Source of the DNA: Clostridiales bacterium Firm_11
GTDB taxonomy: Bacteria; Bacillota; Clostridia; Christensenellales; Aristaeellaceae
DNA: 64,000 bases
Assembly: GCA_001604105.1 (NCBI GenBank)
Contig: LVAQ01000002.1
Coordinates: forward strand, 55,078-119,077
Direction of reading: 5' to 3'
Below the pieces are notes generated by a model. That model did not search any database and was not told the origin of the DNA. It worked only from the letters and a program-made list of their open reading frames with translations. Below, piece by piece: positions 45,706 to 52,538 of this stretch (within the stretch, counting starts at the first letter, position 1; every line of letters begins with the position of its first letter). A program made the position numbers and the translations under genes.

Positions 45706-45969
45706 TTAAAGCTCCTCACTGTGTTTTGGCATTTGCTGCAAATAAGCTTCAATCGCCAAAGATAATTGGTCGGGGCAGGATGTTTTGCCCTGGCAAGAGA
45801 TGCCGCGAAGCATTTCCATCACTTTTCGAGCCTCTTGCCCAACAACCATTTTGGATAGTCCGATTAGGTTTCCTTTGCACCCTCTTGTAAAGGAACAAGC
45901 GGTGATCACGTTGTTTTCGATCTCCAGATCAATTGCGGTCGAGCAGGTGCCTCGGGTTTGATAGCGCAT
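45706..45969 (-). CDS. TSCPD-domain protein
   Basis: An 87-residue cytoplasmic protein of the small TSCPD family, named for its motif, here KTSCPDQLSLAI. Conserved Cys residues also occur at RGTCSTAI, ACSFTRGCKGN and ISCQG. Members are common in clostridia and are related to the C-terminal domain of class II (B12) ribonucleotide reductases; the function of free-standing copies is unknown. It precedes the DEAD-box gene by three bases and probably shares its transcript. Confidence 0.85.
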   Translation of the reverse strand: MRYQTRGTCSTAIDLEIENNVITACSFTRGCKGNLIGLSKMVVGQEARKVMEMLRGISCQGKTSCPDQLSLAIEAYLQQMPKHSEEL

Positions 45970-46190
45970 GGTTTTCCACCTTCATGATTGGTTAAAAATC
46001 TACCAAAATTGTTCATTCGACGCGCATTTTCATTCTCCTGCAAATGGCACTCAGAAAGCAAAGATTTTCCCAGTCTGTGCGCAGAATGTTCGGTTCTGAA
46101 GGTGGCTCGCAATTTCTGCGCTTACATCCACCAGATGCTTCCCAAGTATGCTATAATATGCGTTAGCCTGTTTTTATCGGAGGGGTATCT

Positions 46191-46922
46191 ATGAGCCGAC
46201 TGGGAGATCTCTTGCTGACTGAGCGGCTGCGCCGCAAAATGACATTGAAACAAATTGCAAAACTTGGTGGCGTCAGTGAAAGCTACCTTAAGGATGTGGA
46301 AGAGGGAAAGCGTATCATCGCGGATGATCAGGCTCGCCGCATCCTCAAGAAAATGGGTATGAGTGAGCAGAATGAACCCGGCTTTACCTTGGATGATATC
46401 GCGTCCACAGTGGATTTACAAACGGTAAAGCCGTCTGTCTCCCCTGTTCCGCAAAAGCAGCCCAATCATAGCGAAGCCGTTTCCGTTTATCATGAACAGC
46501 CGGATAACACGCCCGTACAGGGCAGCATTTGGCTGGATGCGCTAACCAGCGTACTCAAGCGTGTGCCAGTATACAATGCCGTTATGCAGGAAGTGGATCA
46601 TCGTCTTTTACCTATCCTCGATGGCCGCATTGCGGGCGCTTCGCCAGAGAAAGTGTTCTACTATCTGGTTCCGGATGACCATATGCGCGGATTCCGCATC
46701 CTCAAGGGCGATTTATGCCTTCTGGTGCCCGCGTCAAGCCCTGTGGAAGGAGCCGTGATGCTGGTGCAGTATGGTGCGCATAGGCACCTTCGCAAAATCA
46801 AGAAGCTGGATGCGCTCAATGTACTCTTGCAGGGCTATGACCGGGAGTATTCCGCCGAACCTTACGCATTACCAGACGTTACTTTTCAAGGCCGCGTTGT
46901 GAAAGTTGAGTTTGATCTCTAA
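46191..46922 (+). CDS. HTH regulator with degenerate S24/LexA-like C-terminal domain
   Basis: A 243-residue protein. The N-terminal HTH (about 1-55) has LKQIAKLGGVSESYLKDVEEGK. A linker (about 65-115) is Pro/Gln-rich. The C-terminal 120 residues look like the S24/LexA autoprotease fold: FYYLVPDDHM aligns with the GDSM site and LKGDLCLLVP with the following GD motif. The catalytic Ser position is His and the Lys position appears to be Arg (RHLRKIKK), so self-cleavage is unlikely. Start ATG 46191 after GGAGGGG; an extended -10 (TGCTATAAT) lies at 46149-46157. Confidence 0.82.
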   Translation: MSRLGDLLLTERLRRKMTLKQIAKLGGVSESYLKDVEEGKRIIADDQARRILKKMGMSEQNEPGFTLDDIASTVDLQTVKPSVSPVPQKQPNHSEAVSVYHEQPDNTPVQGSIWLDALTSVLKRVPVYNAVMQEVDHRLLPILDGRIAGASPEKVFYYLVPDDHMRGFRILKGDLCLLVPASSPVEGAVMLVQYGAHRHLRKIKKLDALNVLLQGYDREYSAEPYALPDVTFQGRVVKVEFDL

Positions 46923-47068
46923 TTGGTTAAGTGAAGCCGGCACGTACCTTAAAGCGCATTCCCCACGCTTTTGTTTATGGCTTGCAAAGCATTCAGCATA
47001 TTCCGCATGACAACGCAGTTTTCCATCTGAAGATAGCTTTGATTGCTGAAAACCAAGGAAAATAAAGC

Positions 47069-47097
47069 TTGACAAGTTGTTATACTTGCGGTATTAT
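47069..47097 (+). promoter_or_regulatory. Promoter of the tRNA-Leu/Gly/Gly cluster
   Basis: TTGACA (47069-47074), a 17-base spacer and TATTAT (47092-47097), about 105 bases before tRNA-Leu. Confidence 0.75.
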
Positions 47098-47202
47098 AAC
47101 ATCCGTTGTGAGGGCAATCCGCCTAGCCAAGAAGCAATGCCCCGTGCAGCGAAAAGCTTCCATCGGTAAGGCTCGACGCCTCATCTTCCGGATGGAATCA
47201 GT

Positions 47203-47286
47203 GCGGGCGTGGCGGAATGGCAGACGCGCCGGATTTAGGTTCCGGTGCCTTACGGCGTAAGAGTTCAAGTCTCTTCGTCCGCACCA
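47203..47286 (+). tRNA. tRNA-Leu (anticodon UAG)
   Basis: 84 bases including encoded CCA. The acceptor arms GCGGGCG and CGTCCGC pair; the anticodon loop reads ATTTAGG with TAG; there is a long variable arm, as expected for Leu, and the T-loop is GTTCAAGT. Confidence 0.95.
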
Positions 47287-47317
47287 TAGCTTTCCAAGGA
47301 TGGGACTGGTGGAGCGT

Positions 47318-47392
47318 GCGGTAGTAGCTCAGTGGTAGAGTGCCACCTTGCCAAGGTGGATGTCGCGAGTCCGAATCTCGTCTACCGCTCCA
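47318..47392 (+). tRNA. tRNA-Gly (anticodon GCC)
   Basis: 75 bases including CCA. Acceptor arms GCGGTAG and CTACCGC pair; anticodon stem CCACC/GGTGG with loop TTGCCAA; discriminator T. Confidence 0.95.
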
Positions 47393-47445
47393 CTTTTCTT
47401 CTTGGTAGCGTTTGAAGGAGGAACGAATCCGAATGACGCTAGCGG

Positions 47446-47519
47446 GCGGGTGTAGCTCAATGGCAGAGCTCCAGCCTTCCAAGCTGGTCACGTGGGTTCG
47501 ATTCCCATCACCCGCTCCA
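47446..47519 (+). tRNA. tRNA-Gly (anticodon UCC)
   Basis: 74 bases including CCA. Acceptor arms GCGGGTG and CACCCGC pair; anticodon stem CCAGC/GCTGG with loop CTTCCAA; T-loop GTTCGATT. Confidence 0.95.
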
Positions 47520-47524
47520 ATACA

Positions 47525-47556
47525 AAAAGGACGATCAGAGCATCGTCTTTTTTTGT
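47525..47556 (+). terminator. Rho-independent terminator of the tRNA cluster
   Basis: GACGAT-CAGAGC-ATCGTC followed by a run of T, directly after tRNA-Gly(UCC). Confidence 0.85.
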
Positions 47557-48261
47557 TATACAGCACACGCTAACGCTGTCCATACGCATGCTGTTTTCAC
47601 TTTCCGTTGATAACAGAATCGCTTGCAGGTTTGATCCTGAACGGTTCATTTTCAGCGCTTGATAGAACTGCTTTTTTCGTTTGTCCTGTTATAAAGCTCT
47701 TTTTTGCCACACATGAAATACTGCGGCTGAGATCACCGACATTACAACCAATGCACAGCGCCCTCACTTTCCCTCGCGCCTAAGCCCGCTGCTTAGCCGC
47801 ATCAGGGGCAACAGAGCATAATTCTCCATACCACCCAAGGAAATCCTACGTTCATACTTCCATGGGTTTATGGTAGGATTCAGTGAAACCCATCGCAAGA
47901 CTCCGCGCCACAGGAAACATCCCAAAATCAAGGTGTTGGCAATAGTAGTCGCCAAATCATCCCAAAGCATGCCTATTGCCCATCCAGATAGCGAAAACAC
48001 CCTTGAAGCTTAACAGTGCGTGCAACTGTTTATCCCTTCAAGGGTTTTTTGTGCCAAAGAGTCGAGTATAACAGGACAAGCTGCTTCCAAAGCACGTTAC
48101 GTTTATTGCTTAGGGGACGAACCGATATTATAAGCTGCGCAAGTACACTTCCCCATCTCGATCAACACCAGTGTTTGCAGGGCGTGGGCGTTCGAATCAG
48201 CTTGTAATCAAACATAGAGCGCCTCTGCAACCATCCCGATTGATTAGCAATGATACGAGCT
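47557..48261. other. 700-bp interval without a recognisable gene
   Basis: No frame here has both a ribosome binding site and any family resemblance. A 78-codon minus-strand frame (47764-48000, GTG start) is open but overlaps the hairpin at 47999-48050 and resembles nothing. The only clear structure is that hairpin. Confidence 0.5.
47999..48050 (+). terminator. Terminator-like hairpin, possibly bidirectional
   Basis: ACCCTTGAAG (47999-48008) and CTTCAAGGGT (48036-48045) are perfect arms enclosing a smaller stem AACAGT/ACTGTT, followed by TTTTTT. No plus-strand gene precedes it. On the minus strand GTGTTTTCG follows, so it may also end the cupin transcript. Confidence 0.65.
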
Positions 48262-48606
48262 CTACTTTTCAGGAAACACCACCACAAGCATCATTTTGAA
48301 GCAAGTAGCGGCCAAAACAGCATGGGGCACATTCGCAGGCATCACAATACTCTGACCACCTTTTACCGCGTGCGTCGTTTCACCAATGGTTATGGATGCC
48401 TCACCGTCGAGCACGAATACCATTGCGTCCCCTTTAGACTCGTGCGAACTGATTTCTTCCCCCTTGTCAAAGGCAAAAAGGGTAATACTCACCGCAACAT
48501 TCTGTGAAAGCGTGCGGCTGACAATCTGGCCATCCTGATAAGATACTAGCGCAGTCAAGTCCAGCGCTTTCGCCATTTCTATGTTCTTAAGAATCTGATC
48601 TGACAT
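48262..48606 (-). CDS. Small cupin-domain protein
   Basis: A 114-residue single cupin barrel. The two metal-binding cupin motifs are ISSHESKGDAMVFVLDGE and VKGGQSIVMPANVPHAV; the first has one His and the Glu, the second one His. The shape is typical of a large clostridial group of stand-alone cupins with no assigned function. The start follows AAGGAG; an apparent bidirectional terminator is about 210 bases downstream. Confidence 0.85.
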   Translation of the reverse strand: MSDQILKNIEMAKALDLTALVSYQDGQIVSRTLSQNVAVSITLFAFDKGEEISSHESKGDAMVFVLDGEASITIGETTHAVKGGQSIVMPANVPHAVLAATCFKMMLVVVFPEK

Positions 48607-48800
48607 ATTGTTTCACTCCTTCTCTGCTTTCAAATCGTTCTCAACGACGATCAACTGCATTGCTAGGCATTTGTGCCCAGAAAGAGGATACCACGAATCA
48701 CACGTATCTTGTTGTTGTAAATACAACAGCCATCAAAACATGTCATCTGTTGAGGGATGTATATAGGGCTTACAAACGCAGGAATATATTCCAACAACTA

Positions 48801-48828
48801 TTGTAAGAATGTGGTTTTTGATTATAAT
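48801..48828 (+). promoter_or_regulatory. Candidate promoter of the small lipoprotein gene
   Basis: TTGTAA (48801-48806) and TATAAT (48823-48828) with a 16-base spacer, about 70 bases before the start codon. Confidence 0.5.
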
Positions 48829-48896
48829 GGTATCAATCGGTGTTTACCCAATGGTACACCGCACAAAACAAGCGTTGAGAGTGGAGGTTTGGATCA

Positions 48897-49205
48897 ATGA
48901 AAACCAATAAGGTAATCCTTTTGGTACTGATGATCGTAATGATGATGGTGCTACTGACCGCGTGCGCGCCTGGCGACGGCACCAACTCGGCAGAAAAACC
49001 GGCCGGTTTCTTTTCTGGTATTTGGCACGGTTGGATAGCGCCCATATCATTGGTCATCTCGTTATTCAATAGGAATATCAACATTTATGAGGTCTACAAC
49101 ATAGGATTCTGGTACGATTTCGGTTTTTATATGGCAATCATCAGCGGTTTTGGTGGGCTTGCGCTCTCCAGAGGGAAGCGCAAATGCCGTGACAGGCAGG
49201 AATAA
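48897..49205 (+). CDS. Small lipoprotein with a C-terminal membrane helix
   Basis: A 102-residue protein. The first 23 residues form a lipoprotein signal with lipobox LLTAC, so Cys23 is expected to be lipid-modified. The rest includes FFSGIWHGWIAPISLVISLF and IYEVYNIGFWYDFGFYMAII, hydrophobic and aromatic segments that suggest re-entry into or passage through the membrane, ending in a positive tail RGKRKCRDRQE. I recall similar short proteins in both Gram-positive and Gram-negative bacteria without a known function. The start follows GTGGAGG. Confidence 0.75.
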   Translation: MKTNKVILLVLMIVMMMVLLTACAPGDGTNSAEKPAGFFSGIWHGWIAPISLVISLFNRNINIYEVYNIGFWYDFGFYMAIISGFGGLALSRGKRKCRDRQE

Positions 49206-49486
49206 TCCTACTGCCGAAAAACAATACGCAAGAAGAGCAACCCTGATCAGAATCATACGACTGCCCTTCTGCGTATTCTGCCTTGATGTTGATTTGTAAC
49301 GATGACTTGATACGAAGTACTTATTATGAAGTGCTTCATATCAATACTGCTTGCAAAATGCTATTACCATTCGTCTGTAACGTCTTTCTCGCAGGCGCAT
49401 CAGGCAATTCTGAGATCATAGTGTTTTTACTTATTCTGTTGCGGTTGTTAGTATGCAGGAACCTTTGCCTCTGCAATGCAGAAGCC

Positions 49487-49531
49487 CCGAAAAACCAGAA
49501 GGCTCGCACAGCGAGCCTTCTGGTTTTTCGG
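49487..49531 (-). terminator. Terminator after the partial tRNA-Lys copy, 21-bp stem
   Basis: The arms at 49487-49507 and 49511-49531 are perfect reverse complements around ACA, containing AAAAACC/GGTTTTT. It lies 13 bases past the 3' end of the truncated tRNA-Lys copy and may be the original terminator of that tRNA gene before the insertion. Confidence 0.75.
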
Positions 49532-49544
49532 ATTTGTCTTTGGT

Positions 49545-49593
49545 TGGTGACCCATCGGAGACTCGAACTCCGGACACCCTGATTAAAAGTCAG
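49545..49593 (-). repeat. Truncated tRNA-Lys 3' part; 49-bp direct repeat (att site)
   Basis: Identical over 49 bases to 50769-50817, the 3' part of the intact tRNA-Lys(UUU), covering anticodon loop, variable loop, T-arm, acceptor 3' strand and CCA. The 5' half is absent; after the anticodon stem the sequence diverges. This is what remains when an integrative element inserts into a tRNA gene and restores the tRNA with its own copy of the 3' end. Confidence 0.88.
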
Positions 49594-49617
49594 AGAGTAC
49601 ATATAATCCTCTGTAAC

Positions 49618-49632
49618 CCTTATATTATAAGG
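49618..49632. repeat. Palindrome next to the att repeat
   Basis: CCTTATA-T-TATAAGG, a perfect dyad 25 bases inside the left repeat. Integrase or excisionase arm sites often sit here, but it is a suggestion only. Confidence 0.5.
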
Positions 49633-49761
49633 ACTACTCCTGATTATTTTGCAATCGCTACCTTTGATTGTCGTTTTCGACAGTTTCTCTTAATAGCTTA
49701 TGAATGCATATCTTTATTGACTATCTTTTATAACTACACTACCGTTTCTAACATTAACTTT

Positions 49762-49792
49762 TTAATTGTAACATCCTGCATGTTACAATTAA
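49762..49792. repeat. 13-bp inverted repeat inside the element
   Basis: TTAATTGTAACAT and ATGTTACAATTAA are perfect arms around CCTGC. It lies about 60 bases before the -35 of the element's gene. It may be an operator or a terminator from leftward or rightward transcription. Confidence 0.6.
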
Positions 49793-49852
49793 AATTTAAA
49801 TCTTATAAATATCTGTGCATCTGGAAACATGGTCTCATTCCCAACATTTCAT

Positions 49853-49881
49853 TTGCTTTGAAGATTAGAGGATGGTATAAT
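49853..49881 (+). promoter_or_regulatory. Promoter of the element's gene
   Basis: TTGCTT (49853-49858) and TATAAT (49876-49881) with a 17-base spacer, about 55 bases before the start codon. Confidence 0.6.
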
Positions 49882-49936
49882 TACCCATGCAACGCTTCCT
49901 CCGCAAAAAACAAATGAAGAAAAGGCGGTCAATTCA

Positions 49937-50563
49937 ATGAAGAGGATTCTCATAACTCTCGTGGTTATTGTGTTGGTGTTCACCTCGAGTGCCCTTGCTG
50001 AGTTTGACATATCTGTTTTTAATAACTCTTCCACCTATACAGTTGAGTACGACGATATGAAGGGGATATACGCCATTACGGCAGATTGGCAGAGGGCCTC
50101 AGACAACCAAATAAATCCAGACGGAGGGTCTGGGTTAACATTGCTACCTGTTATCTTATCTTTCGAGGGCCAGAGCACCATTATCGGCCTCCTAGTTAAA
50201 TTTTATGTCTACTTCGGTTGGCAACCGGTTCAGTCCGTCATCATCAAGGTCGACAACGTGCGCTATGAATTTACAAGAAAAGGTGTTAGCAGCACGGGGG
50301 ACAACCTAAAAAAAGAGTCTTTCTATCTCTTTTTAGGTGAGAAAGCTCTGCCAATAATGGAGGCAATAGCCGAAGAACCCTCCAGTAGTGTTAAAGTGCG
50401 CCTTAGTAGCTCAAGTGGTCATAAGGACTTTGAGCTCAATTCCATAGCGAAGGACAATATGGCCACAATCTATAATGGCTATATCAGTGCAGGGGGAGCC
50501 GAGCAAACCCAAGCCGCCATTATGAATAATGAGGCACTTGCTACCCCCGTATCTGTCTGGTAG
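49937..50563 (+). CDS. Exported protein of unknown function carried by the tRNA-Lys element
   Basis: I recognise no family. A 208-residue protein with a good signal peptide (residues 1-21, cleavage after SALA) and no lipobox. The mature part has a hydrophobic stretch LTLLPVILSFEGQSTIIGLLVKF around residues 66-88, a predicted beta-rich middle (VIIKVDNVRYEFTRKG) and a Ser/Ala-rich C-terminus. It is the only gene between the direct repeats. The start follows AGGCGG and its own promoter, and a hairpin at 50648-50684 can end the transcript, so it is an independent unit. It may be a cargo protein exported from the cell. Confidence 0.75.
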   Translation: MKRILITLVVIVLVFTSSALAEFDISVFNNSSTYTVEYDDMKGIYAITADWQRASDNQINPDGGSGLTLLPVILSFEGQSTIIGLLVKFYVYFGWQPVQSVIIKVDNVRYEFTRKGVSSTGDNLKKESFYLFLGEKALPIMEAIAEEPSSSVKVRLSSSSGHKDFELNSIAKDNMATIYNGYISAGGAEQTQAAIMNNEALATPVSVW

Positions 50564-50647
50564 TCTATAAGAAATTTTTCCGCCGTATTGACACACATGC
50601 GATCACTCGTTTAATCCCCAATCAGTACTCACCTGACCTTTCTATCT

Positions 50648-50684
50648 AACAATCAGGGTGTTCGAATCGCTACCCCTGATTGTT
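50648..50684 (+). terminator. Terminator with a tRNA-like loop
   Basis: AACAATCAGGG (50648-50658) pairs with CCCTGATTGTT (50674-50684), followed by ATTATATT. The loop contains GTTCGAATC, a T-loop-like string, and AATCAGGGTGT is also found in the tRNA-Lys and again at 50698. Confidence 0.6.
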
Positions 50685-50728
50685 ATTATATTCCGAAATA
50701 ATCAGGGTGTCCAGCAAAACATACTAAA

Positions 50729-50767
50729 AGCCTCAGAAGGCCTTTGCTTTCAAGGCTTTCTGAGGCT
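50729..50767 (-). terminator. Terminator of the intact tRNA-Lys
   Basis: On the minus strand AGCCTCAGAAAGCCTT and AAGGCCTTCTGAGGCT pair with one mismatch around GAAAGCA, followed by TTTTAG, two bases after CCA. Confidence 0.75.
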
Positions 50768-50768
50768 C

Positions 50769-50844
50769 TGGTGACCCATCGGAGACTCGAACTCCGGACA
50801 CCCTGATTAAAAGTCAGGTGCTCTGCCAACTGAGCTAATGGGTC
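50769..50844 (-). tRNA. tRNA-Lys (anticodon UUU)
   Basis: 76 bases including CCA. Acceptor arms GACCCAT and ATGGGTC pair; anticodon stem CCTGA/TCAGG with loop CTTTTAA; T-arm CGGAG-TTCGAGT-CTCCG. The last 49 bases are duplicated at 49545-49593. Confidence 0.95.
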
Positions 50845-51134
50845 ACGCGCATTGCACCTGCTGCTGAATGCTATCAAGTGTCGCAACAGTAACTCGGACA
50901 ACGAAAAGTATTTTAGCATTCTCAGGCGTGTTTGTCAACCAATACGCTATGAAAATTGTTGCATCGGTATCTCTGGCGGCCAAAAACAATCAATACTGCT
51001 CCAAGCTGGTAAGATCCCCGCATTCCTTTTGAAAAACACGGGGTTCTTAACAGCTTGGATTTTGCATAAAACTTAGCTTTGCGAGAGAGTCACAATGCGC
51101 GTTTTCGATAGGTATTGGGGATCTGTAAACCCTT

Positions 51135-52517
51135 TCAGGCTGCGGCTTCCATCCCTTTTCGTTTCCTTAGGCTGATGAACTCTTTACGTACCAAGAGCAT
51201 CGTCCAAAGGACAATAATCGCGTCAATCGCAAGGGAGCCATAGTAGACTCCGCTTACACCAATAAATCTTGGCAGCAACAGCATCACAGGTATGTAGAAT
51301 ACCAGTTGTCTCGCCATGCCGATAATCATGGCAGGTTTTCCCTTGTCAACGGACGGGAATAATGTCATTGCCATGAAAATGAAGGACAACGCTGGTAGAA
51401 TAGCCATGTAGGATCGGAAATACAGAAAATGCGTACTGGTAAATACCTGATCTTTGAGCATCATGCCCAGTATCGAACCCGGCGCAATGAGGGACAGCAC
51501 CCAGAAAGGCATCGTCAGCAAAAGCGCAGCTATGGCAAAGATTTTATAGGATTGTATAACCCGAGCATATTGTTTTGCGCCATAATTGATACCGATAACA
51601 GGTTGCAGCGCGCGCATCAAGCCAAAAATGGGAGTTAGCAGGAATTGGAAAACCCGGTAAACCACTCCATAAAAGGCAACATCGGCCGTCGTGCCATACC
51701 GCGCCAGCGCATTAAACACAACCAGCCCCTGTATGAGGCTCATAAAGGACATAATCAGCGAAGACATACCAAGGCGCAGTACCGAGGTTGTAATCTTCCG
51801 ATCGCCCTTCAGTGAAAGCAACTTGCTTTGAAAAGTTGCCTTGCCCCGCCCAAAGTATAGCCAGCCGAGCATGGTATAGACAAGCATTCCGACATTGGTA
51901 CCCCAAGCCGCGCCTTCCACGCCCAAATTCAAGGGAACCATAAAGAGGTAATTGAATATGGCGTTGACGATCAAACCGACACCCATCATCCAGGCTGCCG
52001 TCTTCATTCGTCCCTCAGCGCGGATGATCATGTTACCCGCCAAACCATATATCCAGAAAAACGCGCCCACGGTGCAGATACGAAAATAGCGGACGCCATA
52101 GTCAAGCGCCTCCCCGCTTCCGCCCATCATGGAGATCAGCGGCCTTGCAAAAGTAAAGGCAACCGCCATATAGAGAACGGCGCAGAGTATGGACAACCGG
52201 TTGACAACGCCCAGCAGGTTCTTCTGTGTTTGAACATCCCTGGCACCTATGGCAATGCTCAAAACCGATCCAGCTCCTACACCAATAAGCGAACCGAAGG
52301 CTGTGCTGATCTGAGATAGCGGGTAGGCAAGTGATACCCCCGCGAGCGCTGTGTCATTCACAAATTGTCCAATGAAGATAGCATCCAGCACTGCATTGAA
52401 GCCGTATAGCACCATGGCTACCACGGCTGGCCATGAAAGTTGTACCATCACCTTCCATAAGCCCCCAGACAGGATGAACTGTTTTTGCTGTTCCTTTGCT
52501 TCAATTGTGTGATCCAT
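51135..52517 (-). CDS. MATE-family multidrug/metabolite efflux protein
   Basis: A 460-residue integral membrane antiporter with about twelve helices. The N-terminal LSWPAVVAMVLYGFNAVLDAIFIGQFV and DTALAGVSLAYPLSQ, and the second repeat with the conserved GQAIQPVIGINYGAK-like stretch (here LQPVIGINYGAKQYARV), are typical MATE segments. It exports cationic small molecules against Na+ or H+. The start follows GGGAGG and lies 21 bases after the second ABC gene, so it is the third gene of that operon. Confidence 0.9.
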   Translation of the reverse strand: MDHTIEAKEQQKQFILSGGLWKVMVQLSWPAVVAMVLYGFNAVLDAIFIGQFVNDTALAGVSLAYPLSQISTAFGSLIGVGAGSVLSIAIGARDVQTQKNLLGVVNRLSILCAVLYMAVAFTFARPLISMMGGSGEALDYGVRYFRICTVGAFFWIYGLAGNMIIRAEGRMKTAAWMMGVGLIVNAIFNYLFMVPLNLGVEGAAWGTNVGMLVYTMLGWLYFGRGKATFQSKLLSLKGDRKITTSVLRLGMSSLIMSFMSLIQGLVVFNALARYGTTADVAFYGVVYRVFQFLLTPIFGLMRALQPVIGINYGAKQYARVIQSYKIFAIAALLLTMPFWVLSLIAPGSILGMMLKDQVFTSTHFLYFRSYMAILPALSFIFMAMTLFPSVDKGKPAMIIGMARQLVFYIPVMLLLPRFIGVSGVYYGSLAIDAIIVLWTMLLVRKEFISLRKRKGMEAAA

Positions 52518-52538
52518 GTTACCCTCCCATGATTTTCC

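Larger units (their letters stand above)
49545..50844. mobile_element. Putative 1.2-kb integrated element at tRNA-Lys
   Basis: The intact tRNA-Lys (minus strand) is followed on its 3' side by about 1.18 kb and then by a second copy of its last 49 bases in the same direction. The first part of the insert (about 49600-49870) is visibly A+T-rich. It contains two palindromes (49618-49632 and 49762-49792), one promoter, one gene for an exported protein and a terminator. No integrase, replication or excision gene is present, so it is either a decayed element or a passenger mobilised in trans. Confidence 0.7.

Noticed and set aside
47764..48000. 78-codon minus-strand frame with GTG start
   Set aside because: No ribosome binding site, no family resemblance, and its start overlaps a terminator-like hairpin.
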